DNA from: Mucilaginibacter xinganensis
GTDB taxonomy: Bacteria > Bacteroidota > Bacteroidia > Sphingobacteriales > Sphingobacteriaceae
Length of the DNA stretch: 64,000 bases
Reading direction: 5' to 3'
NCBI RefSeq assembly: GCF_002257585.1
Contig: NZ_CP022743.1
Span: 2,790,001-2,854,000 of the forward strand
In this document: positions 25,360 to 35,216 of the stretch, piece by piece
Position numbering within the stretch: position 1 is the first letter of the stretch
Layout: the number at the start of each line of letters is the position of its first letter
The notes under the pieces: model-generated
The model's input: only the letters and a program-made list of their open reading frames with translations
Told to the model about the DNA's origin: nothing
Database searches by the model: none
Position numbers and translations under genes: made by a program

Positions 25360-27969
25360 ATGAAATACACAAAGTTAACCTTGTCGCTGTTGTTGTGCGC
25401 AGCTATGTTTAAAGCGCATGCGCAAAGTGCAGGCGGGTCTAAATCTAATTACGATCAGCATAAAGTATTCAACCCTTTATTTTACCCTGACAAAGGGAAT
25501 GAATTTCGCAGTGCGGGCGGTGCTCCCGGCGTAAAATACTGGCAAAATCGTGCAGATTATAAGCTGAATGTTGTTTTGGATACAGCAAAACACAGCGTAA
25601 CGGGTACCACATTGATTACCTATACCAATAACAGCCCTGATCCGCTTGCTTTTTTATGGCTGCAGGTTGATCAGAATATTTATAAGGCCGATTCGCGCGG
25701 GGAAGCTACCAGTCCGGTTGATGGCGGCAGGTTTAACAATAAGACCTTTACCCAAGGCGACGAGATAAAAGGCGTTTACATCATCAAAAACGGCAAAGCC
25801 GAAAAAGTCGATTATGTGGTGACGGATACCCGCCTGCAAATTAAGCTTAAAGATACCTTGAGAACAGGCGGTGCAAAAACGCAGATAAAGATAGATTATA
25901 AGTTTGATGTACCTGAATACGGAACAGACAGAATGGGGCGGAAGCTTTACAAAAATGGCTGGGTGTATGAAATAGCGCAATGGTATCCGCGTATGGAGGT
26001 TTATGACGATGTTACCGGCTGGAATGTGATTCCTTACATGGGGGCTTCAGAGTTTTACCTGGAGTACGGTAATTTTGATTATACTGTTACGGCACCGGCT
26101 AATTTGGTGGTAGTTGGCTCCGGCGAGCTGTTGAACCCTACTGAAGTATTTTCGCCAAAAATAATGAGCAGGATGAATGTGGCAAAAAACAGCGACAAAA
26201 CGGTAATGATAAAAGATTCTGTTGATCTTGTAAACAAAGACTCTTATCCTGCAAAAGCGAGCCTCACCTGGCATTTTTTCTGTAAAAATGCCCGCGACGT
26301 TTCATGGGCGGCTTCAAAGGCGTTTTTATGGGATGCGGCACGTATAAACCTGCCGAGCGGCAAAAAAGCGCTTGCGCAATCAGTTTACCCTATTGAAAGT
26401 AAAGGTCAGGGGGCCTGGAGTAGATCTACAGAATATGTCAAGGCTTGTATTGAACTGTACTCAAAAGAGTGGTTTGAATATACCTATCCTGTAGCTACCA
26501 ATGTAGGCGGAATAGTTGGCGGCATGGAATATCCTGGTATTGTGTTTTGCAGTTCTCAAAGCCAGGGTGGCGGTTTGTGGGAAGTTACCAACCACGAATT
26601 TGGACATAACTGGTTCCCGATGATCGTGGGTTCGAACGAGCGTAAATATGCCTGGATGGATGAGGGCTTTAACACTTTTATCAATAAAGTAGATACCAAA
26701 GTATTTAACAACGGCGAATACTTTGAACCTGCCGACGCGCAAAAAGCAGCCCCGGCAATGTTTTCGGCTGATGCTGATCCTATTATGAATACGCCCGATG
26801 TTATTCAGCCTGACTATTTGGGTTACGCTGCTTACGAGAAACCGGCAATGGGCTTAACCATACTGCGCGAACAGATCCTGGGAGAAAAACGTTTTGACTA
26901 TGCCTTTAAAACTTATATTAAACGTTGGGCCTTCAAACACCCTACGCCCTGGGATTTTTTCCACTCCATGGATAATGCTGCCGGCGAAGACCTGAGCTGG
27001 TTTTGGAATGAGTGGTTTACCACTACGATGAAGCTTGATCAGTCGGTAAAAGCTATTGACTACATTGATAACGATCCGACAAAAGGTGCGCTAATTACTA
27101 TCGAAAATTTAGAAGGCATGGCTTTGCCCGTTACCATTGCGGTAAAAGAGGAGAATGGTAATAGCAGCACTATTAAATTACCTGCCGAGATCTGGCAGCG
27201 CGGCGGAACATGGACATTCGCCTATAAATCAACTTCTAAAATTACTTATGCAACGCTCGATCCTGATCACGTTTTGCCGGATGTAAACCCGCAAAATAAT
27301 TCATTAAGCGGTATCGGTATGGAAAAAGGAGTTACCTCGGCATCGGTTATTAAAGCTTATATTGATGCTGTAGGCGGCCAGCAGCGTTTAAAAGATATAA
27401 ACGACCTGACCATCACTGCGGAAGGCAATGTACAGGGTTATACTTTTTTAAAGGTGAGCAAGTATAAGACGCCTGACAAGACGGCTATTGATGTAACCGT
27501 ACCTAAGTACAATAATTTCAGCTTGTCCCATGTTGTCATTAATGGCGATAGTATCCTTCTGAAACAAAACGGCAGGGTAGCACCGTTGAGTACTAAGAGC
27601 GAAATAGGAGCGGTAAGGGCCCGTTATAAGCTGTTCCCTGAACTGGATTTTGGCAAGCAGGGTTATAGCGCTGTATTGGATACAAACTACCAGGTAGTGA
27701 ACGGACAACTGGCTTACCTGGTTTCAGTTGCCGGGCCTGATGGCACAGTGGTTAAATACTTTTATGATTACAAAACCGGATTAAAGGTTAAACAATTTAC
27801 TGACGTGCCAAACGCAACGGTAATGGAATTTAGCGACTATCAAAACGTAAACACAGGCATTAAACTGCCGTTTACCGAAATGAACAGCGTTAACGGCCAG
27901 CCCATTCAATTTAAAGTGAAAAGCGCTACAGCTAACATTGGGCTAACGAATGATGCGTTTGTGAAATAG
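25360..27969 (+). CDS. M1 family zinc metallopeptidase with LolA-like C-terminal domain
   Basis: 869 residues with a signal peptide (1-22, 'FKAHAQ'). The aminopeptidase core contains '[16 protein letters not shown]' and the zinc site HEFGH (H412, E413, H416) with E435 in 'WMDEGFNTF', the HExxH-x18-E pattern of gluzincins. The protein digests peptides in the periplasm or at the cell surface. From about residue 670 ('[20 protein letters not shown]') to the end lies a beta-rich domain like the lipoprotein-sorting-type domain attached to several Bacteroidota peptidases. Alone, with a very strong terminator downstream. TATCTTGC near 25330 may be a degenerate promoter box. Confidence 0.92.
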   Translation: MKYTKLTLSLLLCAAMFKAHAQSAGGSKSNYDQHKVFNPLFYPDKGNEFRSAGGAPGVKYWQNRADYKLNVVLDTAKHSVTGTTLITYTNNSPDPLAFLWLQVDQNIYKADSRGEATSPVDGGRFNNKTFTQGDEIKGVYIIKNGKAEKVDYVVTDTRLQIKLKDTLRTGGAKTQIKIDYKFDVPEYGTDRMGRKLYKNGWVYEIAQWYPRMEVYDDVTGWNVIPYMGASEFYLEYGNFDYTVTAPANLVVVGSGELLNPTEVFSPKIMSRMNVAKNSDKTVMIKDSVDLVNKDSYPAKASLTWHFFCKNARDVSWAASKAFLWDAARINLPSGKKALAQSVYPIESKGQGAWSRSTEYVKACIELYSKEWFEYTYPVATNVGGIVGGMEYPGIVFCSSQSQGGGLWEVTNHEFGHNWFPMIVGSNERKYAWMDEGFNTFINKVDTKVFNNGEYFEPADAQKAAPAMFSADADPIMNTPDVIQPDYLGYAAYEKPAMGLTILREQILGEKRFDYAFKTYIKRWAFKHPTPWDFFHSMDNAAGEDLSWFWNEWFTTTMKLDQSVKAIDYIDNDPTKGALITIENLEGMALPVTIAVKEENGNSSTIKLPAEIWQRGGTWTFAYKSTSKITYATLDPDHVLPDVNPQNNSLSGIGMEKGVTSASVIKAYIDAVGGQQRLKDINDLTITAEGNVQGYTFLKVSKYKTPDKTAIDVTVPKYNNFSLSHVVINGDSILLKQNGRVAPLSTKSEIGAVRARYKLFPELDFGKQGYSAVLDTNYQVVNGQLAYLVSVAGPDGTVVKYFYDYKTGLKVKQFTDVPNATVMEFSDYQNVNTGIKLPFTEMNSVNGQPIQFKVKSATANIGLTNDAFVK

Positions 27970-27996
27970 GCTAAAGGTTTATTAAACGTTTAAAGA

Positions 27997-28041
27997 GAAC
28001 GGCTGATTAAGTTTTAAATTCATAAACTTAGTCAGCCGTTC
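27997..28041. terminator. 18-bp-stem intrinsic terminator, abutting the next promoter
   Basis: GAACGGCTGATTAAGTTT pairs with AAACTTAGTCAGCCGTTC, with one G-T wobble and a 9-base loop, followed by TTTT. The promoter box of the next gene begins 5 bases later. Confidence 0.92.
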
Positions 28042-28045
28042 CTTT

Positions 28046-28053
28046 TATATTTG
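28046..28053 (+). promoter_or_regulatory. Promoter -7 box TATATTTG for the epimerase-like gene
   Basis: A perfect TAnnTTTG, 13 bases before the ATG at 28067. The spacer and -33 region would fall inside the terminator stem at 27997-28041. Confidence 0.6.
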
Positions 28054-28066
28054 TTTTTTTTAAGAT

Positions 28067-28876
28067 ATGACAATTAGCATTTTAGGCTGCGGATGGTACG
28101 GTAAAGCGCTTGCAACAGCTTTAATTAATAGCGGCAACATTGTTAAAGGCTCATCTACTTCTCCCAAAAAAATGGAGATGCTTTATAACGTCGGAATTGT
28201 ACCTTACCTGGTTGATATAAAGCCGGATAGAGAAGCGAATGACGCTGGTTTTTTTGATTGCGATTTACTGGTGATCAGTATTCCACCCAAAACAAGACAG
28301 GGAGAAGGGCCCGGTTATCTTCAAAAAATTCAAAGGGTAATTGAGGCCGCTGTTGAGCATCACGTTACTAAAGTGATTTATATAAGTTCCACAGCGGTTT
28401 ATGAAGAGCTGAATGGTGAAGTAAACGAACTTAATATTCCCGTGCCTGATACGGAATCCGGCAAAATACTTTTTGAAGCAGAAAACCTTTTCAAAGCGCA
28501 AATAGCATTTAAAACTACGATAATCCGTTTTGCCGGACTGGTTGGGCCGGGGAGACACCCGGGCCGCTTTTTTTCGGGAAAGAAGGCTATTCCTAATGGA
28601 TTGGCGCCCGTTAACCTGGTTCATTTGGATGATTGTATCGGGATTACAAGATCAATTATTGATCGTAAAGCGTTCGGTTACCTGTTTAATGTTGCCGCCC
28701 CGGACCATCCCGCTAAATCTGCTTTTTATACCCGCGCTACTTTGCAGGCAGGATTAATTGAACCGGAGTTTATAAATGAGTTGGGCAGCTGGAAAATCAT
28801 TAGCAGTGTGCGATTGCATGAGCTGTTAAATTACAGATTTAAAGTATCATCGTGGACTAACTTTTTGTTTAATTAG
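28067..28876 (+). CDS. NAD(P)-dependent epimerase/dehydratase-like (YeeZ-type SDR) protein
   Basis: 269 residues. The Rossmann start 'ISILGCGWYGKALATALINSG' has the GxGWxG variant typical of the YeeZ-like group; 'KVIYISSTAVYEELNGEV' and 'TIIRFAGLVGPGRHPGRFFSGKK' are extended-SDR features. The classical YxxxK catalytic pair is not obvious, so reductase activity is uncertain. It is a single gene with its own promoter. Substrate unknown. Confidence 0.8.
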   Translation: MTISILGCGWYGKALATALINSGNIVKGSSTSPKKMEMLYNVGIVPYLVDIKPDREANDAGFFDCDLLVISIPPKTRQGEGPGYLQKIQRVIEAAVEHHVTKVIYISSTAVYEELNGEVNELNIPVPDTESGKILFEAENLFKAQIAFKTTIIRFAGLVGPGRHPGRFFSGKKAIPNGLAPVNLVHLDDCIGITRSIIDRKAFGYLFNVAAPDHPAKSAFYTRATLQAGLIEPEFINELGSWKIISSVRLHELLNYRFKVSSWTNFLFN

Positions 28877-29188
28877 TCGTTGTTAATCAGTTTTGTCTTC
28901 ACCCTCTTTCACATTTTAAGCCTATAATTTGCCGCTATTTGCAGTTGAGGTGGGTAAAGATTGCTCATTTTGTGTAAAAACGGTACATCATAAGCAACTC
29001 CTTTAAGTAATCAGCACGTGTTTTTCATAGCGAGGGTTAATGCGATCTTAATTTCATGTAAAGTCGGGTAATAGCTTGGCTATAAATATGTCAATTACCT
29101 ATACGGGGTCGGTCGGACTGTAAATCGGCGTGTTGCGGCTTATGTGGTACAGATATTGTATCTATTCATTTATTCATATATTGAATTT
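28877..29188. other. 312-base intergenic region
   Basis: No coding frame, strong hairpin or perfect promoter box was found. It holds the upstream region of the yjbQ-like gene and nothing else I can support. Confidence 0.5.
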
Positions 29189-29632
29189 ATGTTAAAGATT
29201 TATCAACAAGCGTTGCGGTTAAAGGAAAGGAAACGGGGATTTCATTTAATAACTTCCGAGGTTACAATTGCCCTGCCGCAGATTAGTGAACTGGCGGTAG
29301 GAATATGCCAGGTGTTTATTCAGCACACTTCGGCATCATTAACAATAAATGAGAATGCAGATCCTACTGTGAGAAAAGACTTTGAAACTTACTTTAACAA
29401 AACAGTAAAAGAAAACGATCCGGACTACCTGCATGATGACGAAGGCCCTGATGATATGCCTGCGCACCTTAAAGCTGCTATATTAGGCAGTTCAGTAACT
29501 ATTCCGGTACGAAACGGGCGTCTTGCATTAGGCACCTGGCAAGGCATCTACTTGTGCGAACACAGGGATAACGCTACACCAAGGAATATAGTTGTCACCG
29601 CATGGGGAAGCAATGATCAATCTATTGGTTGA
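29189..29632 (+). CDS. YjbQ/UPF0047 family protein (secondary thiamine-phosphate synthase type)
   Basis: 147 residues from the ATG at 29189; an upstream GTG would add a non-conserved, tyrosine-rich stretch. The UPF0047 signature is complete: 'CQVFIQHTSASLTINENADPTVRKD', 'LHDDEGPDDMPAHLKAAILG' and 'LGTWQGIYLCEHRD'. Some members can supply weak thiamine-phosphate synthase activity in E. coli mutants, though the true role is unsettled. A secreted membrane protein gene follows by 28 bases. Confidence 0.9.
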   Translation: MLKIYQQALRLKERKRGFHLITSEVTIALPQISELAVGICQVFIQHTSASLTINENADPTVRKDFETYFNKTVKENDPDYLHDDEGPDDMPAHLKAAILGSSVTIPVRNGRLALGTWQGIYLCEHRDNATPRNIVVTAWGSNDQSIG

Positions 29633-29660
29633 AGTTCTGCGTAAATAGCAATCAACAACA

Positions 29661-30254
29661 ATGCTGATGAAAAAGATTTTAATTTTTAGTTTCCTGCTTA
29701 CATCCTGCCACCTGTTCGCGCAGGATTCGCTTAAAACATTTAACTATTCACGTAACCAAATTACCACTACAGGGATGAAGGTACTGGGTAGTTGGGCTGT
29801 AGCTAACATTGGTGTGGGGGCTGCAGGTTGGGCAAATTCAAAAGGAGGAACAAATAAATACTTTTATCAGATGACAACAATTTGGGGAGCGGCGAACTTA
29901 GGCGCGGCCCTGCTGGGTTATACCGGAACAAGAAACAATGGTAATCAAAGTTCCCGTGCAGCTGATGTATTGAAGGCGCAGAAAAAAATAGAGAAAATCT
30001 TCCTCATTAACGGGGGGCTGGATATCGCTTATATAGGTACAGGAATTTATCTCACGCACCGGGGCAACAGCAGAAACTCAGATCAACTGAAAGGGTACGG
30101 ACCGGCGGTGATAGCGCAGGGCGTGTTTTTATTGTTGTTTGACGGAACCATGTACAGCACCCACAGGCATGAAGGTAATAAATTAAGACAGTTTTTAGAA
30201 AAGAACCCCGTTACCTTTAACGGTAAAACGGTAGGGCTAATTTATCACCTGTAG
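29661..30254 (+). CDS. Uncharacterised membrane protein (DUF6992-like)
   Basis: 197 residues. A signal-like N-terminal helix (to about residue 20, 'TSCHLFAQ') is followed by helices at about 40-57, 70-86, 113-130 and 145-162 with glycine-rich faces ('VLGSWAVANIGVGAAGW', 'TIWGAANLGAALLGY'). This organisation recalls DUF6992, a Bacteroidota membrane family without known function; I am not certain of the family name. A second ATG two codons in (29667) is an alternative start. It lies 28 bases behind the yjbQ-like gene. Confidence 0.6.
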   Translation: MLMKKILIFSFLLTSCHLFAQDSLKTFNYSRNQITTTGMKVLGSWAVANIGVGAAGWANSKGGTNKYFYQMTTIWGAANLGAALLGYTGTRNNGNQSSRAADVLKAQKKIEKIFLINGGLDIAYIGTGIYLTHRGNSRNSDQLKGYGPAVIAQGVFLLLFDGTMYSTHRHEGNKLRQFLEKNPVTFNGKTVGLIYHL

Positions 30255-30360
30255 TTATAAACCTCCGCAATAATTTGCTACAGGCAGCTACATTCATTAA
30301 AAGGCACTCCCCGTAAAAAAATATTTTTTGAAATCTTAAACACACACGGGCTAATACCCA

Positions 30361-31386
30361 CTAAACAGTCAGCAGGAATTGTAAAGTATCTACATTATCT
30401 GCATAATCCCACAGTGCAGGTTGCTGGCTCAGGCCAAAATCAACAAGTTGGTTGCTGACTACTAAAGGCGCCGCGCTGACAATACATTGTATGTTATCGC
30501 TCTGCTGCTTTAGCATCTCCTGTGCCTGGTTTATATCTTCGTAATATTCATAAAATATAACCGCCAGCGGAGATGATAATGATGGGTTTTCTTTAACCAG
30601 CAGGAAGCCGTTATCCAGGTGCTGTTCCCCGCCTACAAGGTAAATAGATTTATTATAGCCGTAATTGTTATTGTATTTGTTGTGATGAATGATAGGCTGG
30701 TAAACCTCAATTGATTCAAAAAGAAAATTAAAATTGTAGCCTTTGGGTACGAGCAGTTTTGATACGTTCCGGCAGCCCAGGCCAAAATAGTCGAAAATAT
30801 CGTGGCCTAACTTGTAAAGTTGCTCTGCCGTTTCATTGCCCGTTAATAATGCTACGCTGTTGCGGTTTTTGCGGATGATATTTGGCACTTTTCCAAAGTA
30901 GTAGTCGAAATAACGCGATGTATTGTTGCTGCCGGTAGCTATTACCGCGTCAAAATTCTCGAGTCTTTCAACAAATTCATAACTGTTGCCAAACGTAGGC
31001 TCAATGTTTACCAGCATTTGTAAAATGCTTTTGATAAGCCGTGAATCATTTGATGACGTTTTTATAAGGGCTATGTTCCCGCTTACCAGCACGCACAAAA
31101 CGTCGTGAAAGCCAACTAACGGGATATTACCTGCTAATATAAGGCCAACTTTTTTAGGTTCGTTGTTCCCTTCCCGGGTATAGTTGTTAAGCCACATGGT
31201 CAAATCTTCCCGGTTTAACATTTTTCCTATTGCTATTACTGCTTCTTTTACATTTTCAGCCGTGAACCAGGCATTGTATTGGCGTTCGGTATTTATTATA
31301 GATGATAATTCTTCTCCCGGATCTGATAATTGGTTTCCAAGTTCTGTAAATATTTCTACTAACTGCGTTTTGTTAAATTTTGACAT
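30361..31386 (-). CDS. Acyl-CoA reductase (LuxC-like)
   Basis: 341 residues. The aldehyde-dehydrogenase-like fold of LuxC is seen in 'VGLILAGNIPLVGFHDVLCVL', 'DAVIATGSNNTSRYFDYYFG' and the catalytic cysteine C205 in 'FDYFGLGCRNVSKLLVP'. LuxC reduces acyl-CoA or acyl-enzyme to aldehyde with NADPH. No luxD, luxE or luciferase genes are near, so a bioluminescence role is ruled out here; an acyl aldehyde for lipid metabolism is more likely. It is divergent from a 2[4Fe-4S] ferredoxin gene, a pairing common in Bacteroidota. Confidence 0.86.
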   Translation of the reverse strand: MSKFNKTQLVEIFTELGNQLSDPGEELSSIINTERQYNAWFTAENVKEAVIAIGKMLNREDLTMWLNNYTREGNNEPKKVGLILAGNIPLVGFHDVLCVLVSGNIALIKTSSNDSRLIKSILQMLVNIEPTFGNSYEFVERLENFDAVIATGSNNTSRYFDYYFGKVPNIIRKNRNSVALLTGNETAEQLYKLGHDIFDYFGLGCRNVSKLLVPKGYNFNFLFESIEVYQPIIHHNKYNNNYGYNKSIYLVGGEQHLDNGFLLVKENPSLSSPLAVIFYEYYEDINQAQEMLKQQSDNIQCIVSAAPLVVSNQLVDFGLSQQPALWDYADNVDTLQFLLTV

Positions 31387-31426
31387 ATATATGGTAGCGA
31401 TTGAAACCGCTAAAATCTTTTTTTGT

Positions 31427-31434
31427 TATATTTG
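31427..31434 (+). promoter_or_regulatory. Promoter -7 box TATATTTG for the ferredoxin gene
   Basis: Perfect TAnnTTTG, 53 bases upstream of the ATG, with a TTG at 31401-31403 (23-base spacer). It lies in the gap divergent from the acyl-CoA reductase gene. Confidence 0.6.
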
Positions 31435-31487
31435 CATGTTTGTTAATTGCAGGCAAAGTTAATTGAGATTATAAGATATAAAGAAAT

Positions 31488-31841
31488 ATGGCGATTAAAA
31501 TCACCGATGAATGTATAAATTGCGGAGCTTGTGAACCGGAATGCCCTAATAATGCTATTTATGATGCCGGAGCCGCATGGCGGTTTTCGGACGGAACAGG
31601 TTTAAAGGGCCTAATTGACTTTGGCGAAGGTAACACATTGAACGCTGAAGAAACACAGGCAGCTTTATCTGACGACATTTATTATATAGTTCCCGATAAG
31701 TGTACCGAATGTGTCGGTTTTCATGACGAGCCGCAATGTGCTGCAGTTTGCCCGGTTGATTGCTGTGTAGACGATGAAGATATCCGCGAAACGAAAGAAG
31801 AACTCCTGGCTAAAAAGGAATGGCTTCATTTGGGTGAGTAA
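31488..31841 (+). CDS. 2[4Fe-4S] ferredoxin
   Basis: 117 residues. The first cluster motif is C9-x2-C12-x2-C15-x3-C19-P; the second set is C72, C75, C84, C88 with a nine-residue expansion between the second and third cysteines, as in Alvin-type ferredoxins. A spacer of about 50 residues separates the two halves. It is a soluble low-potential electron carrier. Its divergent neighbour is the acyl-CoA reductase; whether the two interact is unknown. A T-rich terminator follows. Confidence 0.92.
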   Translation: MAIKITDECINCGACEPECPNNAIYDAGAAWRFSDGTGLKGLIDFGEGNTLNAEETQAALSDDIYYIVPDKCTECVGFHDEPQCAAVCPVDCCVDDEDIRETKEELLAKKEWLHLGE

Positions 31842-31859
31842 TAAGTTTGTTACAAATCC

Positions 31860-31893
31860 AAAAGGGGATGGTATAACGTTACTTTCCCCTTTT
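31860..31893 (+). terminator. Intrinsic terminator after the ferredoxin gene
   Basis: A 9-bp stem (AAAAGGGGA / TCCCCTTTT), a 16-base loop, and the 3' arm running into a T-tract. Confidence 0.75.
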
Positions 31894-31942
31894 TTTGTAG
31901 GTTGAAACATTAAACCTCTCAGTTCGTTTAAGCCTAATCAAG

Positions 31943-32704
31943 ATGGAATACGGTATATGCAATCTTTCTGTTGTCCCGTTAAGAGCCGAACCCAGCGATG
32001 GAAGTGAGCAGGTGTCGCAAGTTCTTTTTGGAGAAACATTCGAAATTGTTGAGTGGAATGATAACTGGGTTAAAATTATAACTTCATTTGACAATTATCC
32101 TGGCTGGATAGGGCGGTTGCAGTTTGTAATGCTTGGTCATATTGCGTATAAGGGCATTAAACAGGCCCCTCCGTCGTTAACCCACCGGCCAGTAACGCAA
32201 GCCTGGAAAATAACCAATAATAGTATCCTTTATCTGCCAATTGGTAGCTCACTTTCCTTTTTAGAAGGAACGACCTGTCGTATTGGTGATGAAAAATTTG
32301 AGATAATAGGGGAGATAGGTGAAGTTGAAAATTTAGCTGCCACAGCGGTATCTTTTTTAAATGCGCCTTACCTTTGGGGCGGGCGAACCCATTTTGGAAT
32401 TGATTGCTCCGGATTTACACAATCTGTTCTCAGGGCGCATGGTATAAATTTATTACGGGATGCCAGCATGCAGGCTGAACAGGGCTATGAAATAAAATCC
32501 TTATACGATGCCAAATTAGGTGATCTTTCCTTTTTTGAGAATAAAGAGGGAAAAGTAGTTCATGTAGGTATTATGCTTAATAACGAGAAGATTATTCATG
32601 CGTCCGGAAAAGTCAAAATTGATACGATTGATGATAAGGGCATTTATTCAAAAGATTTGAAACGTTATACCCATAAACTCACTGTCGTTAAAAGATTTTT
32701 CTAA
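31943..32704 (+). CDS. C40 (NlpC/P60) peptidoglycan hydrolase with SH3-like domain
   Basis: 253 residues. An N-terminal SH3b-like domain (about 1-62, 'LSVVPLRAEPSDGSEQVSQVLFGE') and a second one (about 85-125) precede the NlpC/P60 domain with C155 in 'FGIDCSGFTQSVLRAHG', H207 in 'VVHVGIML' and H219 in 'IIHASGKV'. It would cut D-glutamyl to diamino-acid bonds of wall peptides, resembling dipeptidyl-peptidase VI. There is no signal peptide, which fits cytosolic muropeptide recycling. It is convergent with the WD40 gene and overlaps it by 4 bases. Confidence 0.88.
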   Translation: MEYGICNLSVVPLRAEPSDGSEQVSQVLFGETFEIVEWNDNWVKIITSFDNYPGWIGRLQFVMLGHIAYKGIKQAPPSLTHRPVTQAWKITNNSILYLPIGSSLSFLEGTTCRIGDEKFEIIGEIGEVENLAATAVSFLNAPYLWGGRTHFGIDCSGFTQSVLRAHGINLLRDASMQAEQGYEIKSLYDAKLGDLSFFENKEGKVVHVGIMLNNEKIIHASGKVKIDTIDDKGIYSKDLKRYTHKLTVVKRFF

Positions 32705-33609
32705 TTATCGAATCCAATCTCCCAAACAATTACCTTTTTGTCGTCACTAACTGATATAAGCTGATTGTTGTTCCATACCAGCTTATTTATTGACAACTGG
32801 TGGTTTGCATGGCCCTTTTCACGGCTAATGGTTTTATATAGTTTATAATCATCGGCACCCCATATTTTTATTCCTTTGTCCATACTTCCTGTAGCAAAAT
32901 AGGGAAGGGAAGGGTGGAACGCGATACTGTTTATGGCAAACAAATGTGCCGGTACGCTGCTTAACAGGCTATATGAGGCCGCGTCGCAGATTTTTAATTG
33001 TGCATCCCGCCCTCCCGAAACCAGGCAGGTCCCATTCGGGGAATACTGCAACGAGAAGACCGACATGGTATGGCCATGCAACGTTTTCACCAGCGTGTAA
33101 TCTTCCAAATCGTATATATGAATCTGGTTGTCCCTACAGCCAAATGCTACCTGTTTCTCATCCGGGGAAACGCTGATACATCTTACCGTATCATCAGCAA
33201 CTTTGATGTTGTGCAACAGGGAAAGGGTTTCAAGGCTCCAAATTGAAACTGTGCCGTCCTCTGAGGCTACCAGTAACTCGTTTTTATGACTAACGGACTT
33301 AATATCAAATATTGGTTTTTGATGGTGTTTTAGCGGCGGGAGTAGTTGCTGTGTTATAAAATCGAACACCAAAACGCTGCCGTTACGCAGGCCGGCAAAC
33401 AATAGCGGGAAGCTAACCGGCCCGTGAATAGCATAAATAGATGCAGTAACCGGGAACATCACCTTAATAAAAGCATAGTCCTTCAGGCTCCATTCCACCA
33501 GCCCCTTATCATTTCCACCGGTAAACAAAATTCCCGGCTTTTGTGAAAGTTCAAGTGTAAATATAGGATTTCCGTGTCCTGTTAGTTCAGCTATTTTTTC
33601 TACAGTCAT
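32701..33609 (-). CDS. WD40 repeat protein
   Basis: 302 residues, made up of about seven WD40 blades. Clear units include 'TLHGHTMSVFSLQYSPNGTCLVSGGRDAQLKICDA', 'SVPAHLFAINSIAFHPSLPYFATGSMDKGIKIWGA' and the final 'LVWNNNQLISVSDDKKVIVWEI'. The blades form a propeller for protein contact. There is no signal peptide, so it is probably cytosolic. No catalytic domain is attached. It overlaps the convergent NlpC/P60 gene by 4 bases at the 3' ends. Partner unknown. Confidence 0.85.
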   Translation of the reverse strand: MTVEKIAELTGHGNPIFTLELSQKPGILFTGGNDKGLVEWSLKDYAFIKVMFPVTASIYAIHGPVSFPLLFAGLRNGSVLVFDFITQQLLPPLKHHQKPIFDIKSVSHKNELLVASEDGTVSIWSLETLSLLHNIKVADDTVRCISVSPDEKQVAFGCRDNQIHIYDLEDYTLVKTLHGHTMSVFSLQYSPNGTCLVSGGRDAQLKICDAASYSLLSSVPAHLFAINSIAFHPSLPYFATGSMDKGIKIWGADDYKLYKTISREKGHANHQLSINKLVWNNNQLISVSDDKKVIVWEIGFDN

Positions 33610-33616
33610 GTTTTTA

Positions 33617-33687
33617 GTCGATGGTCGATGGTCGATGGTCCATCGCAGTCCCTAACTATCTATGGACTATCGGCCATCGACCATCGG
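33617..33687. repeat. Tandem GTCGATG heptamers with inverted partner
   Basis: 3.4 copies of GTCGATG occupy 33617-33640, and GGCCATCGACCATCG at 33673-33687 is nearly their complement, with AGTCC/GGACT words between. It fills the gap between the hisIE stop and the WD40 start. Confidence 0.75.
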
Positions 33688-33688
33688 C

Positions 33689-34276
33689 TTATTTATGTCT
33701 TTCTTCTAAATTCTTAGCTATTCGTTCAAGGTTTAATCCCTTTTCGCGCAATAAAACAATCAGATGAAAAACCAGGTCAGATGATTCATTGATCAGATCT
33801 GTTTCTGTTTCAGCAAGGGCAGCTATAACGGTTTCAACACCCTCTTCGCCAACTTTTTGTGCAATTTTGTTTAAACCTTTATTGCGTAGTTTGTTTACGT
33901 ACGATCCCTCCTGCGGGTTTTCATATCGGTTGGCTACTATAGCTTCCAGCTGTAATATAAAGTTCTGGTTGTATTCTGTTTTAAAACAGCTGCGCGAACC
34001 TGTGTGGCAGGTAGGGCCGTCGGGTTTTACTTTGATAAGGAGTGTATCATTATCGCAATCAATATGCATGCTCTTTACATGCAAAAAGTTACTGCTGCTT
34101 TCACCTTTTGTCCACAGCCTGTTTTTTGACCTTGAAAAAAAGGTTACGATATTTTCGGCTACCGTTTTATCGTATGCTTCCTGGTTCATATAACCAAGCA
34201 TCAGTACTTCAAGTGTTTGCTCGTCCTGTATAATAACCGGAACTAATCCGTCTGTTTTATTGAAATCTATGTTCAT
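33689..34276 (-). CDS. hisIE: Bifunctional phosphoribosyl-AMP cyclohydrolase / phosphoribosyl-ATP pyrophosphatase
   Basis: 195 residues. The HisI domain (about 1-102) shows the metal site '[10 protein letters not shown]' and the zinc cysteines C90 and C97 in '[12 protein letters not shown]'. The HisE domain (about 105-195) shows '[14 protein letters not shown]' with the acidic metal-binding residues. It does steps 2 and 3 of histidine synthesis. It is the last gene of the operon, 129 bases after hisF; the gap holds only a weak hairpin. The fused form is usual in Bacteroidota and enterobacteria. Confidence 0.97.
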   Translation of the reverse strand: MNIDFNKTDGLVPVIIQDEQTLEVLMLGYMNQEAYDKTVAENIVTFFSRSKNRLWTKGESSSNFLHVKSMHIDCDNDTLLIKVKPDGPTCHTGSRSCFKTEYNQNFILQLEAIVANRYENPQEGSYVNKLRNKGLNKIAQKVGEEGVETVIAALAETETDLINESSDLVFHLIVLLREKGLNLERIAKNLEERHK

Positions 34277-34405
34277 TATATAATTACTTCTCAGTCGTAT
34301 TTAACAAATCCATTATACCTAACTTGTTTTTCATGACGAAGAATAGTCAGGCGCTGTGGTGGTAATCTGGTATGCAAATTGCTGAAAAAATCAGCCTTAT
34401 TGGTG

Positions 34406-35173
34406 TTAATAATACTTTACTTCCCTTACCTCAATGCTGTGTTGCTTTAAGGCATTTTTTAAATCAGGTATCAATATTTCGCCATAATGAAATACCGAGG
34501 CCGCAAGCGCAGCGTCAACGCCGGTTTGTTCAAATACATCTACAAAATGCTGTACAGACCCCGCACCGCCGGAAGCAATTACAGGAATATTAACAGCTTT
34601 GTTCACCTGTTTTAAAAAACGATTATCGAAGCCTGCCTTTGTACCGTCATGATCCATGGACGTTAGTAGTATTTCGCCCGCACCACGGCTTTCAGCCTCT
34701 AAGATCCAGTCTATTGTTTGCTTTTCCGTTGGCAGCCTGCCTCCGTTAAGGTGTACAATGTTTTTACCTGCAATAACCCTTGTATCAACCGCTACAATAA
34801 CAAATTGAACACCAAATGCTTTAGCCAGTTCATCAATCAAAGCTGGATTACGTACAGCGGCAGAATTAATGGAGATCTTGTCAGCCCCTGCATTTAAAAG
34901 CGCATCAGCATCTGCAATTTCATTGATGCCACCGCCTATCGTAAATGGAATATTTATTTGCCTGGCCACTGCCTTAACAAGCTCAACCATTGTTTTTCGA
35001 CGCTCAACTGTGGCGGTTATATCTAAAAAAACAAGTTCATCGGCGCCTTGTTGTGAATAGTTCCAAGCAAGCTCAACCGGATCGCCTGCATCCCGCAGAT
35101 CAACAAAGTTTACGCCTTTTACCGTACGACCGTCTTTAACGTCCAGGCATGGGATGATTCTTTTACTTAGCAC
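34406..35173 (-). CDS. hisF: Imidazole glycerol phosphate synthase, cyclase subunit
   Basis: 255 residues, a (beta/alpha)8 barrel. The catalytic aspartates are D11 ('[15 protein letters not shown]') and D130 ('[12 protein letters not shown]'); phosphate-binding loops '[11 protein letters not shown]' and '[11 protein letters not shown]' are present. With HisH it makes imidazole-glycerol phosphate and AICAR. The start codon is GTG at 35173, fixed by the conserved '[11 protein letters not shown]'. It lies 43 bases downstream of hisA. Confidence 0.98.
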   Translation of the reverse strand: MLSKRIIPCLDVKDGRTVKGVNFVDLRDAGDPVELAWNYSQQGADELVFLDITATVERRKTMVELVKAVARQINIPFTIGGGINEIADADALLNAGADKISINSAAVRNPALIDELAKAFGVQFVIVAVDTRVIAGKNIVHLNGGRLPTEKQTIDWILEAESRGAGEILLTSMDHDGTKAGFDNRFLKQVNKAVNIPVIASGGAGSVQHFVDVFEQTGVDAALAASVFHYGEILIPDLKNALKQHSIEVREVKYY

Positions 35174-35216
35174 TGATTGTTAATAGTGTAAATGTGTAAA
35201 TAAGTTGTTGAAGTAG

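Noticed and set aside
30361..31386. Bioluminescence operon
   Set aside because: Only the LuxC-like gene is present; luxA, luxB, luxD and luxE are missing.
34284..34334. 16-codon frame ([16 protein letters not shown]) between hisF and hisIE
   Set aside because: It has no His codons, no promoter and no hairpin, so it is not supported as a second leader peptide.
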